Positions 46,550-60,400 of a DNA stretch of 64,000 nucleotides are shown one piece after another (positions within the stretch are counted from its first letter, which is position 1; every line of letters starts with the position of its first letter). This DNA comes from Tubiluchus corallicola (Eukaryota > Priapulida > Priapulimorpha > Priapulimorphida > Tubiluchidae), in NCBI GenBank assembly GCA_030141605.1, contig JAQGDQ010000037.1:129001-193000 (forward strand), given 5' to 3'. Made by a program: the position numbers and the translations under genes. Under the pieces are notes generated by a model. That model saw nothing but the letters and a program-made list of their open reading frames with translations. It was not told the origin of the DNA and did not search any database.

Positions 46550-47290
46550 AATTTCTCTAAATGCCCTTACTAATCCTTACGTTATACTTATTTATTATTC
46601 TTTCAGACTTCTCACTACTTAATGTTCTATTGTATCTTCCTGAATCCTGCATTTAGGGCATAGTAAATCTTCCCATTTGTTTCTTTTGTAATTGCATTTC
46701 AATTCTTTCATGTTCAAATTATTTTTCATTATATTTACTATATCTGCAACACACCACACTTATTGATATTCGTTGTTTCTCATATTTCTCACCATCAAGG
46801 TATCTTAATTTTGCATTCTCTGCACTTCATCTTTATATTCCTGTAATGTTTTTTTCTGTTTTATAGCTTTCTTATTTCTTTTTTCCATGTTGATTCTTTA
46901 ATTTCACCAGTTTTTATTTGCTTAATCTTGTCCTTCTTTCCATATTTATCTATGATTTCATATATTTCTGAATACCTGCAATCTTTATATGCCATTTTCC
47001 TTGCTCAAGTACTATTTGTTTGCTCATCTGTTTCCATCTGAATTCATCGACGAATAATAAAACATAGCCTTTTTATAGTCGACCCGTTTCTGCATAGGCC
47101 TCGAACCTGTTTCTGCTAACATGCCCTAGTACTTAGTGCTAGTTTATTTTATTGAGAATTCTTCTTAGCATCGCCTTTTGTATTCTATCCAAGTTCTCCC
47201 ATTCATCTTTTTTAATATTTGTCCATATTTCACAATTGTTCAATACTGACAAGATTATCATAGTTTCATACATAAGTAATCTTGTGTGCG
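46550..47290 (-). mobile_element. Decayed LINE fragment, minus strand
   Basis: Minus-strand frames show NNCEIWTNIKKDEWENLDR and IQKAMLRRILNK (about 47240-47150), a basic region, then WEDLLCPKCRIQEDTIEH (about 46655-46600), the Cys-His motif that ends several LINE polymerases. Repeated frame changes show old decay. Family not assigned. Confidence 0.5.
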
Positions 47291-47599
47291 TTGTTTTTTA
47301 CCTACATTTTGCTCATTTTGATTCTCATTATTTTTCGTGTCTGAAAAATAATGCAACGGGACTCGATCTTGAGAAAGACAACAAGGAACAAAAATGGTTA
47401 AACGGGAAGCTGGAAAAGGGAATTTGAAATTAAGTTTTATTATAAGCAACGATTCCTAATAATATATGTTTTTAGTGAGCCAGTGACAGTTTTTATGTTA
47501 TTGATGCATTCTGTATGGGATAGCCAAACTCTCAGTCAGTTTTGATGAATAATGTAACTGTACTAGTCGATCTATACGATTATAATGGTTAATATAACA

Positions 47600-47740
47600 T
47601 AACTATGTTAGTTTCTTTATAATGTATCTATAATCTGCAGTTGTACATCTATAATATTTTTCATCTTGTACTTGACAATGTACGCAATGTTAATTGCATA
47701 TTTGAGCAATAAACCGAATTGAATTGAATTTAAGAGTTCA
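47600..47740 (+). repeat. LINE 3' end with (TTGAA)n tail
   Basis: A 3'-UTR-like sequence ends with caataaaccgaattgaattgaatt (47707 onward): poly(A) signal followed by a short pentanucleotide tail. No coding part is attached. Confidence 0.4.
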
Positions 47741-48061
47741 CTTGTCAAAAAAGCGTGAATCTTGAAAATTAATTTTGGTATTTTACTATTACATCCCTGT
47801 CCTAGACTTTTTATATGTTTTAGTAAATTTAACACTGCAGTTATGTAATTCAGTGAATACTCATTTTGTGACAATAAGTTGATTTAGCTGTAGCAGCAGT
47901 AGTAATTTATTGTCAAAAAATATTGACTTGAATCTACCACTGTTCTAAGTAATAACACTGTAATGTAATAATTTCATCAATATTAATGGATTATATAATA
48001 TTAGAATATCAGTATTTTTAGTTTTGTTTACACTTAAACAATATCATTAGCCTATCGCTAA

Positions 48062-48438
48062 CGGAAATGGTGTGTAAAACACCCATAACAACTTTATTAG
48101 TTATCATTCTGCCATGAAGTTGCCAGTAGCTGTCTATTCTGTGTTTAAGTCATCTGTCTACTGGCATATTGGTGTCAAAGATGCCATTTGAGTACAATTT
48201 CATGAATTGTTTACAAGTGTCTAAGATCAGTGTTTTAAAGAATCAGAATCCATTAGCATACTAAGCAGTTAATGGCTTTCAAGTTAAGAGTAAATAAAGT
48301 CTAGATTGTTAGACATTAGAAGAACAAAATTGCATTGTACGCATTATTTTTGTCATTTGTTTGCCTAAAACTGAAAGAGCGATTATTGCACTGCCATTCT
48401 ATTTTAATTTTTTTAGTAACATTTTGTTGAATGCAAAG
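48062..48438 (+). other. NUP155 5' flank / 5' UTR
   Basis: Non-coding. TATTTTAATTTTTTTAG at about 48400-48416 is a convincing acceptor just before the NUP155 start codon, suggesting a non-coding exon further upstream. Confidence 0.4.
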
Positions 48439-51400
48439 ATGCCAGTACTCTATCCTGACCTCACTCAGTATACTAGTGATCCGGGTAAGGTGTCAATGTC
48501 GCTTCCAAATAACACCGTTTCACTGCTTGGGATCCCAGACAGCTCGTTGGAGATGAGTGCATGCCTAGTAGACAAGTACTTAGCTGAAGATCGGGGCTAC
48601 CCAGAACTTTCTGAACTTTTGCAGACCCCATCACATGGTCAGCTATGTTTTATTTCAACATTGCAACTAGACATAGCAAACTTAAACTAACAACAATCGT
48701 GTTATAAAATAACGATATGCTTCTGTATGTTTATCATGAAAAAAATTTAGCGATGAAAAAATGATTACATTATTTTCGTTAATTATGTCTAACACTGATA
48801 TGATATGGTAATGTAGAAATTTTAAAATAAAGAGTCACGGTTTTAATGTGACTAATTATATTGCAATGAGAGTGTATCTAACAAGAAAGTTATTATTTTA
48901 AAGTTCCACAGTGCAAGTTATTTGGGGTGTCAAGTACTTTGCCTTGCTACATGTATGTATTTCATATGTGTTGCAGTGCTTGGTAATTTATTCCTTGAAT
49001 ATGTTTTAGATATTGCTACTGTTAGTGGTTTGAGTGATGTAGATTATCCTAATTTCACTACTCAACAACTACCTCTTTCGTCATTACCGCAAATGAGTGA
49101 CATCAAGAAAGTTCCTCTTCCTCCGGAGCTTGTTGAACAGTTTGGTCACATGCAGTGTAACTGTAACATGGGTGCATTTCCAGAAATTAGCCGTGCCTGG
49201 CTCACTATTGATAGCGACATATTTGTTTGGAACTATGAAGACGGGTAGGCATTCGTCAAATTATTTACTCATTGTATTTGTTCTACATTCTTGCAGTACA
49301 TTTTTAAATTATATGCCTTCAAACAGATCTTGTTTGTTATATCATTTTCAATTTTTTTGCCATACTGAATCAATAAATGAGTTTCATCTTGAATACTGAG
49401 AGTGCATATTTGTTGATAAATTTTACATAGGGATATAGTAATAGAATAATCTCAGTTTTTTGTACACTTTTAACAACCCATTTCTTGCTTTCTTGCTATC
49501 CCCTGGTTGTATATTCTACAATTTAGTCATTTTTAAAAATTTGTTTTTTTTCTAGTGGGGATTTGGCATATTTTGATGGTCTTAATGAAACTATCTTGAG
49601 TGTAGCTCTAGTGAAGCCTAAACCGAGTAAGTTTCCTAGTAAACTTTTTTCATGAATTTCAATCCTTTTTCTCGTGTTTCTTGTAAAATTTGAAACTTGC
49701 CATTTAGGCATGTCTAACTTTTGTTCTTTGCTGATACTCTATTAAACTTCAATGAATTTAATTCAGAAATATTTGTTTTAATTTTCAAGAATTTCAACTA
49801 CTCTGTGTTAAAAGTGATTAATAAATAGAGACTATTATTTTACAGGAATTTTCCAGCACCACATAGAATTTCTATTGTGCTTAACAACACCTGTGGATAT
49901 TGTGCTACTTGGTGTCAGCTTTTTAAAAACTCAGGATAGTAAGTAGTCTGGCAAATTTGTAAGTTGTGTATAAACTTTTTTGAGTACCATTCTACTGATT
50001 AAATTTTTATTGTGTTATGTATTTATCTATGAAATTATTATATAGGAATAATCAGCTGGATGGTCACTGTTTCTGCTTGGCTGCGCTGCAACAGTTGAGC
50101 AGCGCTTAGATTAGTTAAAAAATACATAGGTGACTGTCAGGAAAACTGCCACTGTGCAGTTTTCAGTTTTCATGTGCTCTATTATCTCTAGCTATTTTTC
50201 TCATTGAAGAGGTGATAATTACACATACAGAATACTTACTGCTCAGTATTACCTCTCAGGAGATTATTGTTTGTATGGAGCTAGGTTCTAGTCCCCACAC
50301 AACCATTTATCAGTTGGCCTGTGTAGAATATTGTTGTAAATGTGTTGTTTGAAAATAAAGACTTATGACTAGTTGTTGTAGGACTTGGTGCCGAGTCCTG
50401 GATGGCAGTCTAATGTGTACTAAATCACATGCAGAAACCTGTTTCCACTTTACTTTTTGTTACTACTACGTTTTTGAGGAATAACTTCAACCAGTTGTTT
50501 CTTTGTGAGAATCAAGTATCTATCGCGAATTAAAAATATTTCTTGTCTCTTTTTGTATGTGGCTTTGTTTCCATTAGTTGTTCACTTTGCCTGCACACAT
50601 CAGATTTTAAATTTATTCATTTTTGTATGTATGCATACTTTTGGTGCAGGACTTGGGAGTACAAGTCAGCAGTATTCTGAAATGCATTTATTACCAGACC
50701 CTCTGTTCTCTATTCCAACGGATAACACATACATCACAAGTATAACCGGAGCAGATAATGGTCGTATTTTTATGTCTGGCAAAGATGGTTGCTTGTATGA
50801 ACTTTATTATCAGGTACTGCTTCATGCGTTGTCATTAATATTTTATTGGGTTAGTACTAGATTGCACCGACTGTGTCTCACTGTATTACTTGTAAACAGT
50901 GTTTGGAATGTGATACACAAACGAAATACACGAACGACTGCTACTCAATGCACAAGTGAAACGAACGAAATTTTCGGCATTTACAATAATACATGAATGA
51001 AATGAACGAAAATTGAAAAAATAACGACAATAGGTGAAAAACAACAGCGACCAAAAACCTACAACAGTCTATTAAATAGTTGATAATAATTAAAATTAAA
51101 AACACACATTTTTTAGGCACCATTGTAGATCATAAGATTATCTGTACGTTAGACTAGAGAATGCTGGCACTCTTTTTAGAATTGCTTTTATAATCTAATA
51201 ATCTAATAGCACTATTTACAATTAGTATAATTTTGTACTTCAGTACAATTAGTATTAATCTTTTTATGGACATTTGCAAAAATAAAAATAGTGTAAATAT
51301 TAGCAGTATAGGTTGTTATTGCTCGTGGTAAAGAAGCTGCCAGTTAAGCTGTCATAATCAGTGGTCTACTTTTGCTTATATGATTAACTTAACGTCAATT

Positions 51401-54400
51401 TTGATTCTCATGAATTATGACAAAGATTCTCAATTTCGTTTGCCAGAGTAGATAAAATTGATATAACAAACGGCAATCAACAAGTGTGAAAACAAGTTAC
51501 AATCAGCTTGAGAGCATTTGTGTTATGCTTAATCATTCTCATTTAATTGATAATAATAATATGGACGTCAAACATTGACTTTGTCAACAAAAGTGCTTGT
51601 ACATGATTTACTTAGGTTATTAGCCTTTATGACAGTTTATACTGTAATTTTATTATGACTAACTTATGTGTAAAATGGATTATAAACAGCTGAAGCAATA
51701 GGCTCGTATATAAATTAATCAGTTGGCTAGTATAAATATATGATGTGTGATACATGTAACCGCAAAAGTAAATGTAGGTTAAATGTAAATGAGAAAAAAG
51801 TAGATGAACTCCAAACACTGTTTGCTTGGTAAAAAAATCTGAAAAAAGTAAATTTGAAATTAAATTTATGCAAAGACCAATCATTATGAGATAATTGCAA
51901 TATGTCTGTAAAATGAAAGTTTACAACTGTAATTTGTCATATTAGCTCGGGTCTTATAAAAGGTTTGATTACGCACTCTGTCTGTCATACTTTTCTCGAT
52001 TCCAATCCAAAAATATTCATCCACTATCCAGTTTCAAAAGTACTTATACAATTGAGCTAAAATTTAGTGTGATAATTAGTTAGGATGTCCTTTTTGGAAG
52101 ACAAAAAATTTGTAGCGGTTTCTTAATTAGTTAATCAATTAGAGCTCTTATATTAATTAATTAATTAATGTTAAATCGATTTAAATTGCGTGTTTTTATG
52201 ATCCATATGAGTTGAAATTTGTCAGGATAATTAGCTAGGATGTCCTTCGTTCAAAAAGAAATAGCACTTTGTTAATTAGTTAGAGCTATTAATCAATTTT
52301 AAATTGATTTAAATTGCTTATTCACATGATCCTATCAAGTTAAAATTTGGTGGGATGATTAATTAGGATGTCATCAGTGCCAAAACAAAAAATTGTAGCT
52401 ATTTGCTAAGTAATTAATTAATTACTGGTTCAATATGATTCAAATAATAGAATAGGAAGAGCAGCAGTGCATGGCACCTAAAATTTTTCTAAACCCCCAT
52501 TCATCTGATGGTCTTGAGCCATTTCTGGAGTGTTGTAGTCTGTATTTGTCCTTGCAAACCTTGGTATTTGGATATTAAATCTCTAGATTTTTTTCCCGAA
52601 GTGCATCTAGTGAATCCTTCCTTTTTGTTTGTTTGATATGATTTACATGCATATTTAAACTACGTTATTATAACTGTACACTTTTTTACATTGTCATTTT
52701 TTCTAGGCAGAAGATGGATGGTTTAGCAGAAAATGTCGTAAAATAAATCATTCAACCAGCTCTTTTTCTTTCCTTGTTCCATCTTTTCTTAGTTTCTCTT
52801 TTATAGAAGAAGGTGAGTGTGAATTAGAATAGTGAAGTTACATGCAGCAGAAAATGTAAAGCATTTCCATCTGCCATTTAGTTTTGATCCTATTGTTGGC
52901 ACATAATTCTCAGCATTATAACTGTCACTGTTGAAAACGGGCATTTTATTTAAATGTTACTTTACAAATGACTATGGCTACATCTTTATGTCTTTAAATA
53001 TTTGATTCTATTGATATTTTTCAGATCCGCTTGTTCAAATTGTTATTGATGACTCCAGACATATTCTGTACACACGTTCAGAAAAGGGAACAATTCAGGT
53101 AAATTTTATAATATGAATTTATTGTCTGTGAAGTTAGTCTCTTAGTGAAGTAACGTCAGGTGAATTAGTGTAACAATCCTTCCTGGACAGTTGTGTGTTA
53201 GTTATGTGTTGTGACCTTGATCCTCTGGATTCTCATAAAACGTCACAACGAGAATTTGCTTAGATTCTGGCAAAACATAACGAAGTTCTGGCCCTGGGTG
53301 CCAGTTATAAATCTATCAGTAGAGAGTCCATGTTTTAGCTTTCAATCACGCATAAATTCATAACCTTGCGCTGTATTTACTTGCTGTCCATGTATTTGGC
53401 AAAACCAAATTGATAAATATATCATTCCTACTCTATGCTACTGTGAGTGCTGTTCTCGAATGTAATTACAAAGAATATAATTGATTATTTTTATTAACAG
53501 CTTTTTTATAGAAATAAGCATATTTTTACTTTTATATATAAAATTAATAACTTTGCTATTGAACCTAACTTGTTTTTTAAAAAAAAATAAAATGTGTTTC
53601 CTTTATTGACAGGGAAGGCTTATTACTTGTGCTATTTTCTTTTGACCCTATAATTGAAAGTTAATTATGTTTTTATGCACCTAGGTATATGACTTAGGCA
53701 GTGATGGCATGCAAATGTCACGTGTAGCATCGTTGTCACAACAAACAGTTGTATATAATGCTATGACCATTGCCAGGTATGAAGCAATTAAATTATTTGA
53801 TAAATCTGTAGATCCTGTTATCGCTGAAATAGTATGCGTTATTTAGTTTATTTACACAGTAGTGTGATTGCCATGCCCATAGGCAATTCCTAAATCAGTT
53901 CATAACAGGTTTATAGTGAAACGTAGAACTTGTTGAAAGGAAAAGCCAAGCCTTCTGCAAACCTTGGCTTATTTTAATATTTGCAAAAAATGTTAGGATT
54001 TAGTAATAAAAGTGTGATAAGCGCCTCGTGTCATTAGTATAATCACTTTAAAATTGCAGTCATTTGTCCATTTTGAATGCCACCTTTCCACCATTCGTCG
54101 ACTAAAGAGAAGTAGTGCACAGTCAATTTGTGTGAAAAATATAAGAACGCTAGGTAATGTGCAGAAGTATGAATTATTTTAACCACCGTGCACTTGCAGA
54201 ATACCACTATGCGCTTACGAAAAGTCACAAAACCACCAGTTATGCCAGCATCTTCAAGCGAGTGGCGACAACCACTGTGCCTGAACATTTCTGAACAGCA
54301 GTAGTGCAAATTAACTTTATGTTCTATGGACTGTTTTTTTTTGCAAAATGCTTTGTTACATTTTTTTAAGTTTAAGTGATAACAGTAACATAAACCCAAA

Positions 54401-57400
54401 ATGCTAAGTGACTTGTCCCTTCCTTTAAAGTTATCAGTTCACTACAATAACGTGTTAAGTAATGGCCTCACTACCATTTCGCATTAATTTTTCAAAATTA
54501 TTAAAATACAAAAATGAGACACGATATATATTGTGTGACATTGAAAATATCATATGCAAGATATAAGAAGCCTGTGTGTCATTAACAGTGCCCATTATGT
54601 ATTACGAAATATGTGGTGGCAAATCTGTTATGAAATATCCTAACATTACAAACTGTATTTTTTTAAATGCATTTCTGCACTCTGCACAGCATTCCAGTAC
54701 TTAAAGGCAGTGTCTACTTAATGTAGTTGTTTGTAGCAAAATTGGAACTTAGGTCATTTCCAAAGATAATTATATAAGGTGGGGTACTGAACCAACTGAG
54801 GTGTCTTAGTCACGTTCATATGTGTGTGTATTCCTCTGTTTCAATGGAAGAAATAACCAGGGTCAATACAGCAGGTGAAACAAATAAGTACTTTTCTCAA
54901 CAAACCCCACGTGTTTACTAATTAGTGCTAGCATTGCTTACCTAGGTAGCCAAGTAATGGTCTTGAGTTTCAGTTTTCTACTTACCTCAGAGTGTAATAT
55001 ACACATTTCAACATAAGTCAGGCTCTTAGTTTCAAATATTTAGCAATGATTGTGATTCGTCTTTTAAAGAGGTTTTGATTGTTTTTAATCAGTCAATTTT
55101 GAATCCTTCACTTTTTTTGGATGGCTGTGAGGCCGAGTGTTGATTTCGGACTGTAATCACACAATCTTGAGTTCGATACTAGTGGCTGCCAATGCCATAT
55201 ATCTTACATGTTATTCGTTGTTTGTGTGTTGCATCCTTACCTATTTTGTTTTAAGTGTAAGTGGCTAAATTACTCTTAGTGGTAGTGTTGTCTGTTAAAC
55301 GAGCGAAGGTTAATATATTTTGTCTTTGTCTTTTTATCTTTTGGAATGACAAAATTTTTGCATTGAATTTATTACAGAACGATAGATCGAACCAATTTCA
55401 AGCCTATAGTACACATTTCACCTTTGTCTAGAACTGAGTCATACAATGTGGACCTTGTTGCAGTTACGTATTCCGGTAAGATAGCATTAATTATGTCTTT
55501 AATCTTATCCACTATGTACAGGCTCGTGCAGTATGTCTTAAGATATATGTTGCTTACATATAGTGTGTTAATAATTTTTTTATTTTACTCCTGATGTTAT
55601 CATCGGGCACTTTAATTTTGCTTAGTCAGCTGCAAACTTGATCTAAATTTTTACTTAATTTTGTTATCTTTTGTGATAGAGTTTGTATCTGAAGATAGAG
55701 TTAAGTATGTGTTATTATATTAGGTAAAATTGCTAGCTTGTTTACTTTCCATGCAGTGTAAAGGTTACATTAATTTGTATTCTAAATTTTTGAAAATGGA
55801 ATTTATTGCTGATTGGTTTCAAACAGTACTACACTACTGTTCATTATCAAAACATTTAAAACGAAGAAATTTACCAGAATTTAGAAACAGCTTTGAAGCA
55901 CAATTCTGCAGTTAAAAGCCAAATGATATATAATATAACTAACCATAATTATACATATATATATATATATACTTCATTTGGCTTTTAACTGCAAAATTAT
56001 ACTTCAAAGTTGTTTCTAAATTCTGGTAAATTTCTTTGTTTTAGATGCCTTGATAATCAACAGTGTTGTTCAAAACCGGTCAGCAATAATTCCATTTTCA
56101 AGAAGTAATGTTTGTTTGCCAAAAATGGATAAATCTGTATTTTAAATGTTTCATTTTTTGCTAGGTGTGCGATTATACTTCACAACAAATCCATTTTACA
56201 GCAGCAATACATCAAGACCATACATGCTAACACTGGTGCACATACGTTTACCACCTGGCTTTTGTGCAACTGCGCCACCTCAGAGACCTAATCACGTTCA
56301 TTTAGCTCACTATAGGAAAGGTATGGTAGTGATAACAACATTAACAACATGTGTAATTCTGTGTTTGTGAAGATAAATCTTGAGTACATTTTTTTATGCA
56401 CAGTATTCAACACATTTGAAATTTTTTTTTATACAGTTAAGTCCTCGCTTAATGACTCCCCATTTAGCGACGTTTCATTTTCATGATGTAGAGCATTTAG
56501 TGCCCTTTTCTCGTTGAACGACGCACTTTTCAATTTAAGGATGATTTATCTACTTTACTCACAGCCATATTTTATTTTATCAACAACTTTTTTTAACTAA
56601 TTTAAAGCATTAAAATCGTACATATTGCGTTAGTCAGTTCTAAAATCGCATTAGTAAACTAAATAGTGCAATTAAATTAATGTTTTGTTTCCTGACTCAC
56701 TACTTACTAAATTCTAGCCGTTTTATTCAAATGAGAGCTATTTGCCAACTTATACACCTCCAGACACCCGAGTTTAACTTTATGCCAAGGAATTTTATTT
56801 GTAACCAGATTAGTACTACATGAAATTGTCTTAAGGTCGCCCTTCTAGGACTTGACATTTGCTACGCATTGTTTAACTGGTAACCGCCTATACATAGACT
56901 TCAACTTTAAGAAAAGAGAAACTGCTTGCATCTAGCTGAATAATAGTAAGAAAGATGTGTGGTTTCAAGCAAATAGGAAGAAATTAATCAGTAGAAATAG
57001 GAATAGAACTCATAAAATATTTCATTTACATGATTTAAGCCGCATTGATTTTTGCCTCTGGAACATATCTCAGTTCTTTTACATTACTTTCTGTGGAAGT
57101 CTTGGTTTCATTTAACGACCTTTCGCTTAACGTCTCGTCTTGTTGGAATGCATTAGCGTCATTAAGTGACGACTTACTGTATATATTTCAAGATTTTAAG
57201 TATTTAAAATTTCTTTTATGAAGTTTGGCATTAAATCCTGTTTCTGTTTTGAACAAAATAAACTTGGTATAATTGCTGTAAGTTTGAATTACCTTATTTA
57301 GTAAACCATTTATTGATCTGAATTTCTAGAACTACATCTGTATCACAAAAATAAGTTGTCAGTGTTTGGCTGTACCATAAGCACTTCACAATGTGATGAA

Positions 57401-60400
57401 CTCGCATATCTTCCCGTTTTTAGAAATTCCGCTTATTGCAGTTTTTGCTTCCAGCTTGACATTGTCAAAAAAAACATTTAACTGACAGACAGACTGAATA
57501 TAATTTTAACAACTTTTGTGCAATTCTGTGTTTGGAAACTGTAATGATTTTGTTGCACTTGTATTACTCTGTACTGTTGAATTTTAGGTACTTTATTGCT
57601 GGCTGCTTCTGAGAATGAGGACGATGATGCTCTTTGGTGCTTGAGTAGTGATGCTTTTCCTTTTCAAAAACAGCTAATGGAAACGCAGGTAAAATAAAAA
57701 AGAACCATAACTCCAATGAAGTATAACTTCAATTTTTATAGTATTGTTCATTTAATATTCTCTGTGTGGTAAAAGTGAAGAGTAATTAGTTTCGTGTGTT
57801 GTTATTTTATGAATTAATACTCTCATACATTATCATGTAGAGTAAGCTGCAAATCGACGGGAGAGCGTGGATGCTAACTGAGGTACCAAGCAAAGTTTCT
57901 ACTTGGAGTTACACCATAGGAAACTTACCAGGACTGTTAATGACAGAACCGCCGGCAGTTGTAACACAGCATGTGCTGCCATCTAGGCGATTTGTTATAC
58001 TTACACGACAGGTAGTTTCATCCTTTTGTGAAACTTTTGAAGTTATTTTGCTTCTTTTCGTTACGTGTGTTTGCAGCATTGATCACAGGTGACATATATT
58101 TTTATTCAATCTAGATGGACATTTCTGTTTAGTAGAGAATACATTTCCTTGTTCCTAAGTAAATTTCTGGTTGTTACTTGCTTTTTAATAACCACCTGCT
58201 CTTAAATGCCGAAAGGCAATTTTTGACACTGACACCTTTTTATTTATTGGTTAACCAGATATGTACTGGTTAATCAAACAGCTTAGCATGAACATTGTGA
58301 CTCAATGTGAGGGTGTCATGTTTTAATTTTAATAGACACTGTTGCTTCAACTGGGAAATTCACTTAATTCACTTATTTTTGGACCTATTCTATAAATGGG
58401 GCCTTGTCATCACTCCTGTCACACATTTCGCTGTCACCTCGTTGTGGACGCAGTAAAAGTTTTATGAATCTGCTAGTGGATGTAGTAATTCTTCATGCAT
58501 GTTTTTCTGTCAGACTTGTATTGAAGCCATGATGCAGTGTAAAACAGATTTTTTCGGATCACCCAATCGATCAATAACACAAAAATGTGGTAATTTGTAC
58601 TCCAAAATTACTGAACTTGGAAAAGCAGGCAATGGTCTAAGTTTACAATTGACGAATATAAAACTAACTTGATTAATGGTCCCAGATATGAAGACATAGT
58701 AGCTGGTAAACAGGATGCTGGGCCCCTGGCAATGGCTATTCAAAACTCTGTGAAATCCGCATTAAAAAGCAAAAAACTCAAAAAAAGAATTGATACTTTC
58801 TGGGTGGGAGGAAGAGTCTGAAGCTTCACGTGATAAGCAGACTGTCAGGGACATCTGTGAGGACTTAGGCTGTAATTTTACCTGTGTAAGTGAACTGATT
58901 CATCTAGGACGAGCAAATAAAGACTACCCTAGATTGCTAAAAATTTGTTTCTCAAGCAAAATGGATGCAAGATCCTTTAAAGGAGCATTTGAGCAAAGAC
59001 AGACTGGTGTTGTAGCAATTTGCAGTAAACATAAAATTAGATTTGGCCTTCCTAAAGAAGTCCGTATTTAATTCAACAGAGGCGAGATAAAATTCCTGAA
59101 TGGAACGAAGCAATAAAAAAGAAGGACGCAGGTCAGATTTCTGTGAGTTTTAGTGTACGGGAGAATGGTGCGGTGAAAAAATATATTAAATAATCAGTTG
59201 GATATTGGAAACAAGGCAATGACTGGACCTACAACGAGCAGGAAAACCAGTAAGGTGAGAAAGCCGCCAACAAGTACCCCTACTAAACTACGCTTTGTTT
59301 AATATCCGGTCTATTTGCAACAGGCTACATGACTTTGACAGTTTCCTGTCGCAAAACAATGATGTTGTTGCCATTACGGAAACCTGGCTGGATGAAAGCA
59401 TACCTTGTACAATGCTTGACTATGGAAACGAGTTTCTGGTTTACAGGAGAGACAGGGAGTCGCATGGTGGAGGAGTCACCTTGTTTGTGTGAAAAACAAC
59501 CAAAAGTGTATGTGTGTCTACGAACAATGAAACGGAAGTAGTAGGTGTTGATTTAATCGGCAGGGCTTCACCAAGACTCGTTTGTTGCTACTGTCCACCA
59601 CAAGCTGACATTGTGTATATTAATGAACTCTGTGACACTATAAGCTCTCTGTGTAATGTACACTATCCTACCATTGTGCTTGGCGATTTTGACTTTCCAC
59701 TTTTCGAGTGCACCAGTTTCACTTATCCTGTCTCATCCACGTATGAAAAGTTTGCTAATTGTATTCTTGAAAATGGATTAACTCAGTGTGTACAAAGTTC
59801 TACACATAATGGTAACATATTGGACCTTGTTTTTACAACAGTTCAGTTAAATGTAACTCAGCTTTTAGTTAAGTCACATTTTTCTACATCAGACCACAAT
59901 ACTGTTCATTTTAAAATTGAAGCGCCGGATAAGGCCATTTATGAATTTAGCGGTTATTTTGATTTTGATAGTTTTGCCACTTTTTGCATAACATAGATAG
60001 GAACTTTGTACCCTACCAAGCTGTGAATGATCTGTGGAACTATTTTTGTAGCGTAGTGAGTGAGGGTATAAAAAAGTTTGTTCCATTTCGGAAATTTAAG
60101 TAAAAATAAAAGCGACTCCGTTGAGCGCGGTTTTTGAAATATCTTTTCATGTCCATACTCTGCCTACAGTTTGGTTACCGCATATATCATCCAGTTTTAA
60201 AAAAAGGTGATCCGTCAGACCCCGTAATGATCAATCAATTTCATTAACTTGTGTTGCCTGCAAAGCAATGGAAACATGCATTAAAAATGAATTGTTGCAT
60301 TCTTTGTTAACTCATAAACTTATCACAAAAACACAGCACAGTTTTTTAAAGGCTAAATCCACTTATATTCATTTGTTAGAATGCACAAATGAATGGAATA

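Noticed and set aside
54043-54399. 118-codon minus open frame in NUP155 intron 8
   Set aside because: Antisense to the gene, no recognisable family, composition not distinctive.
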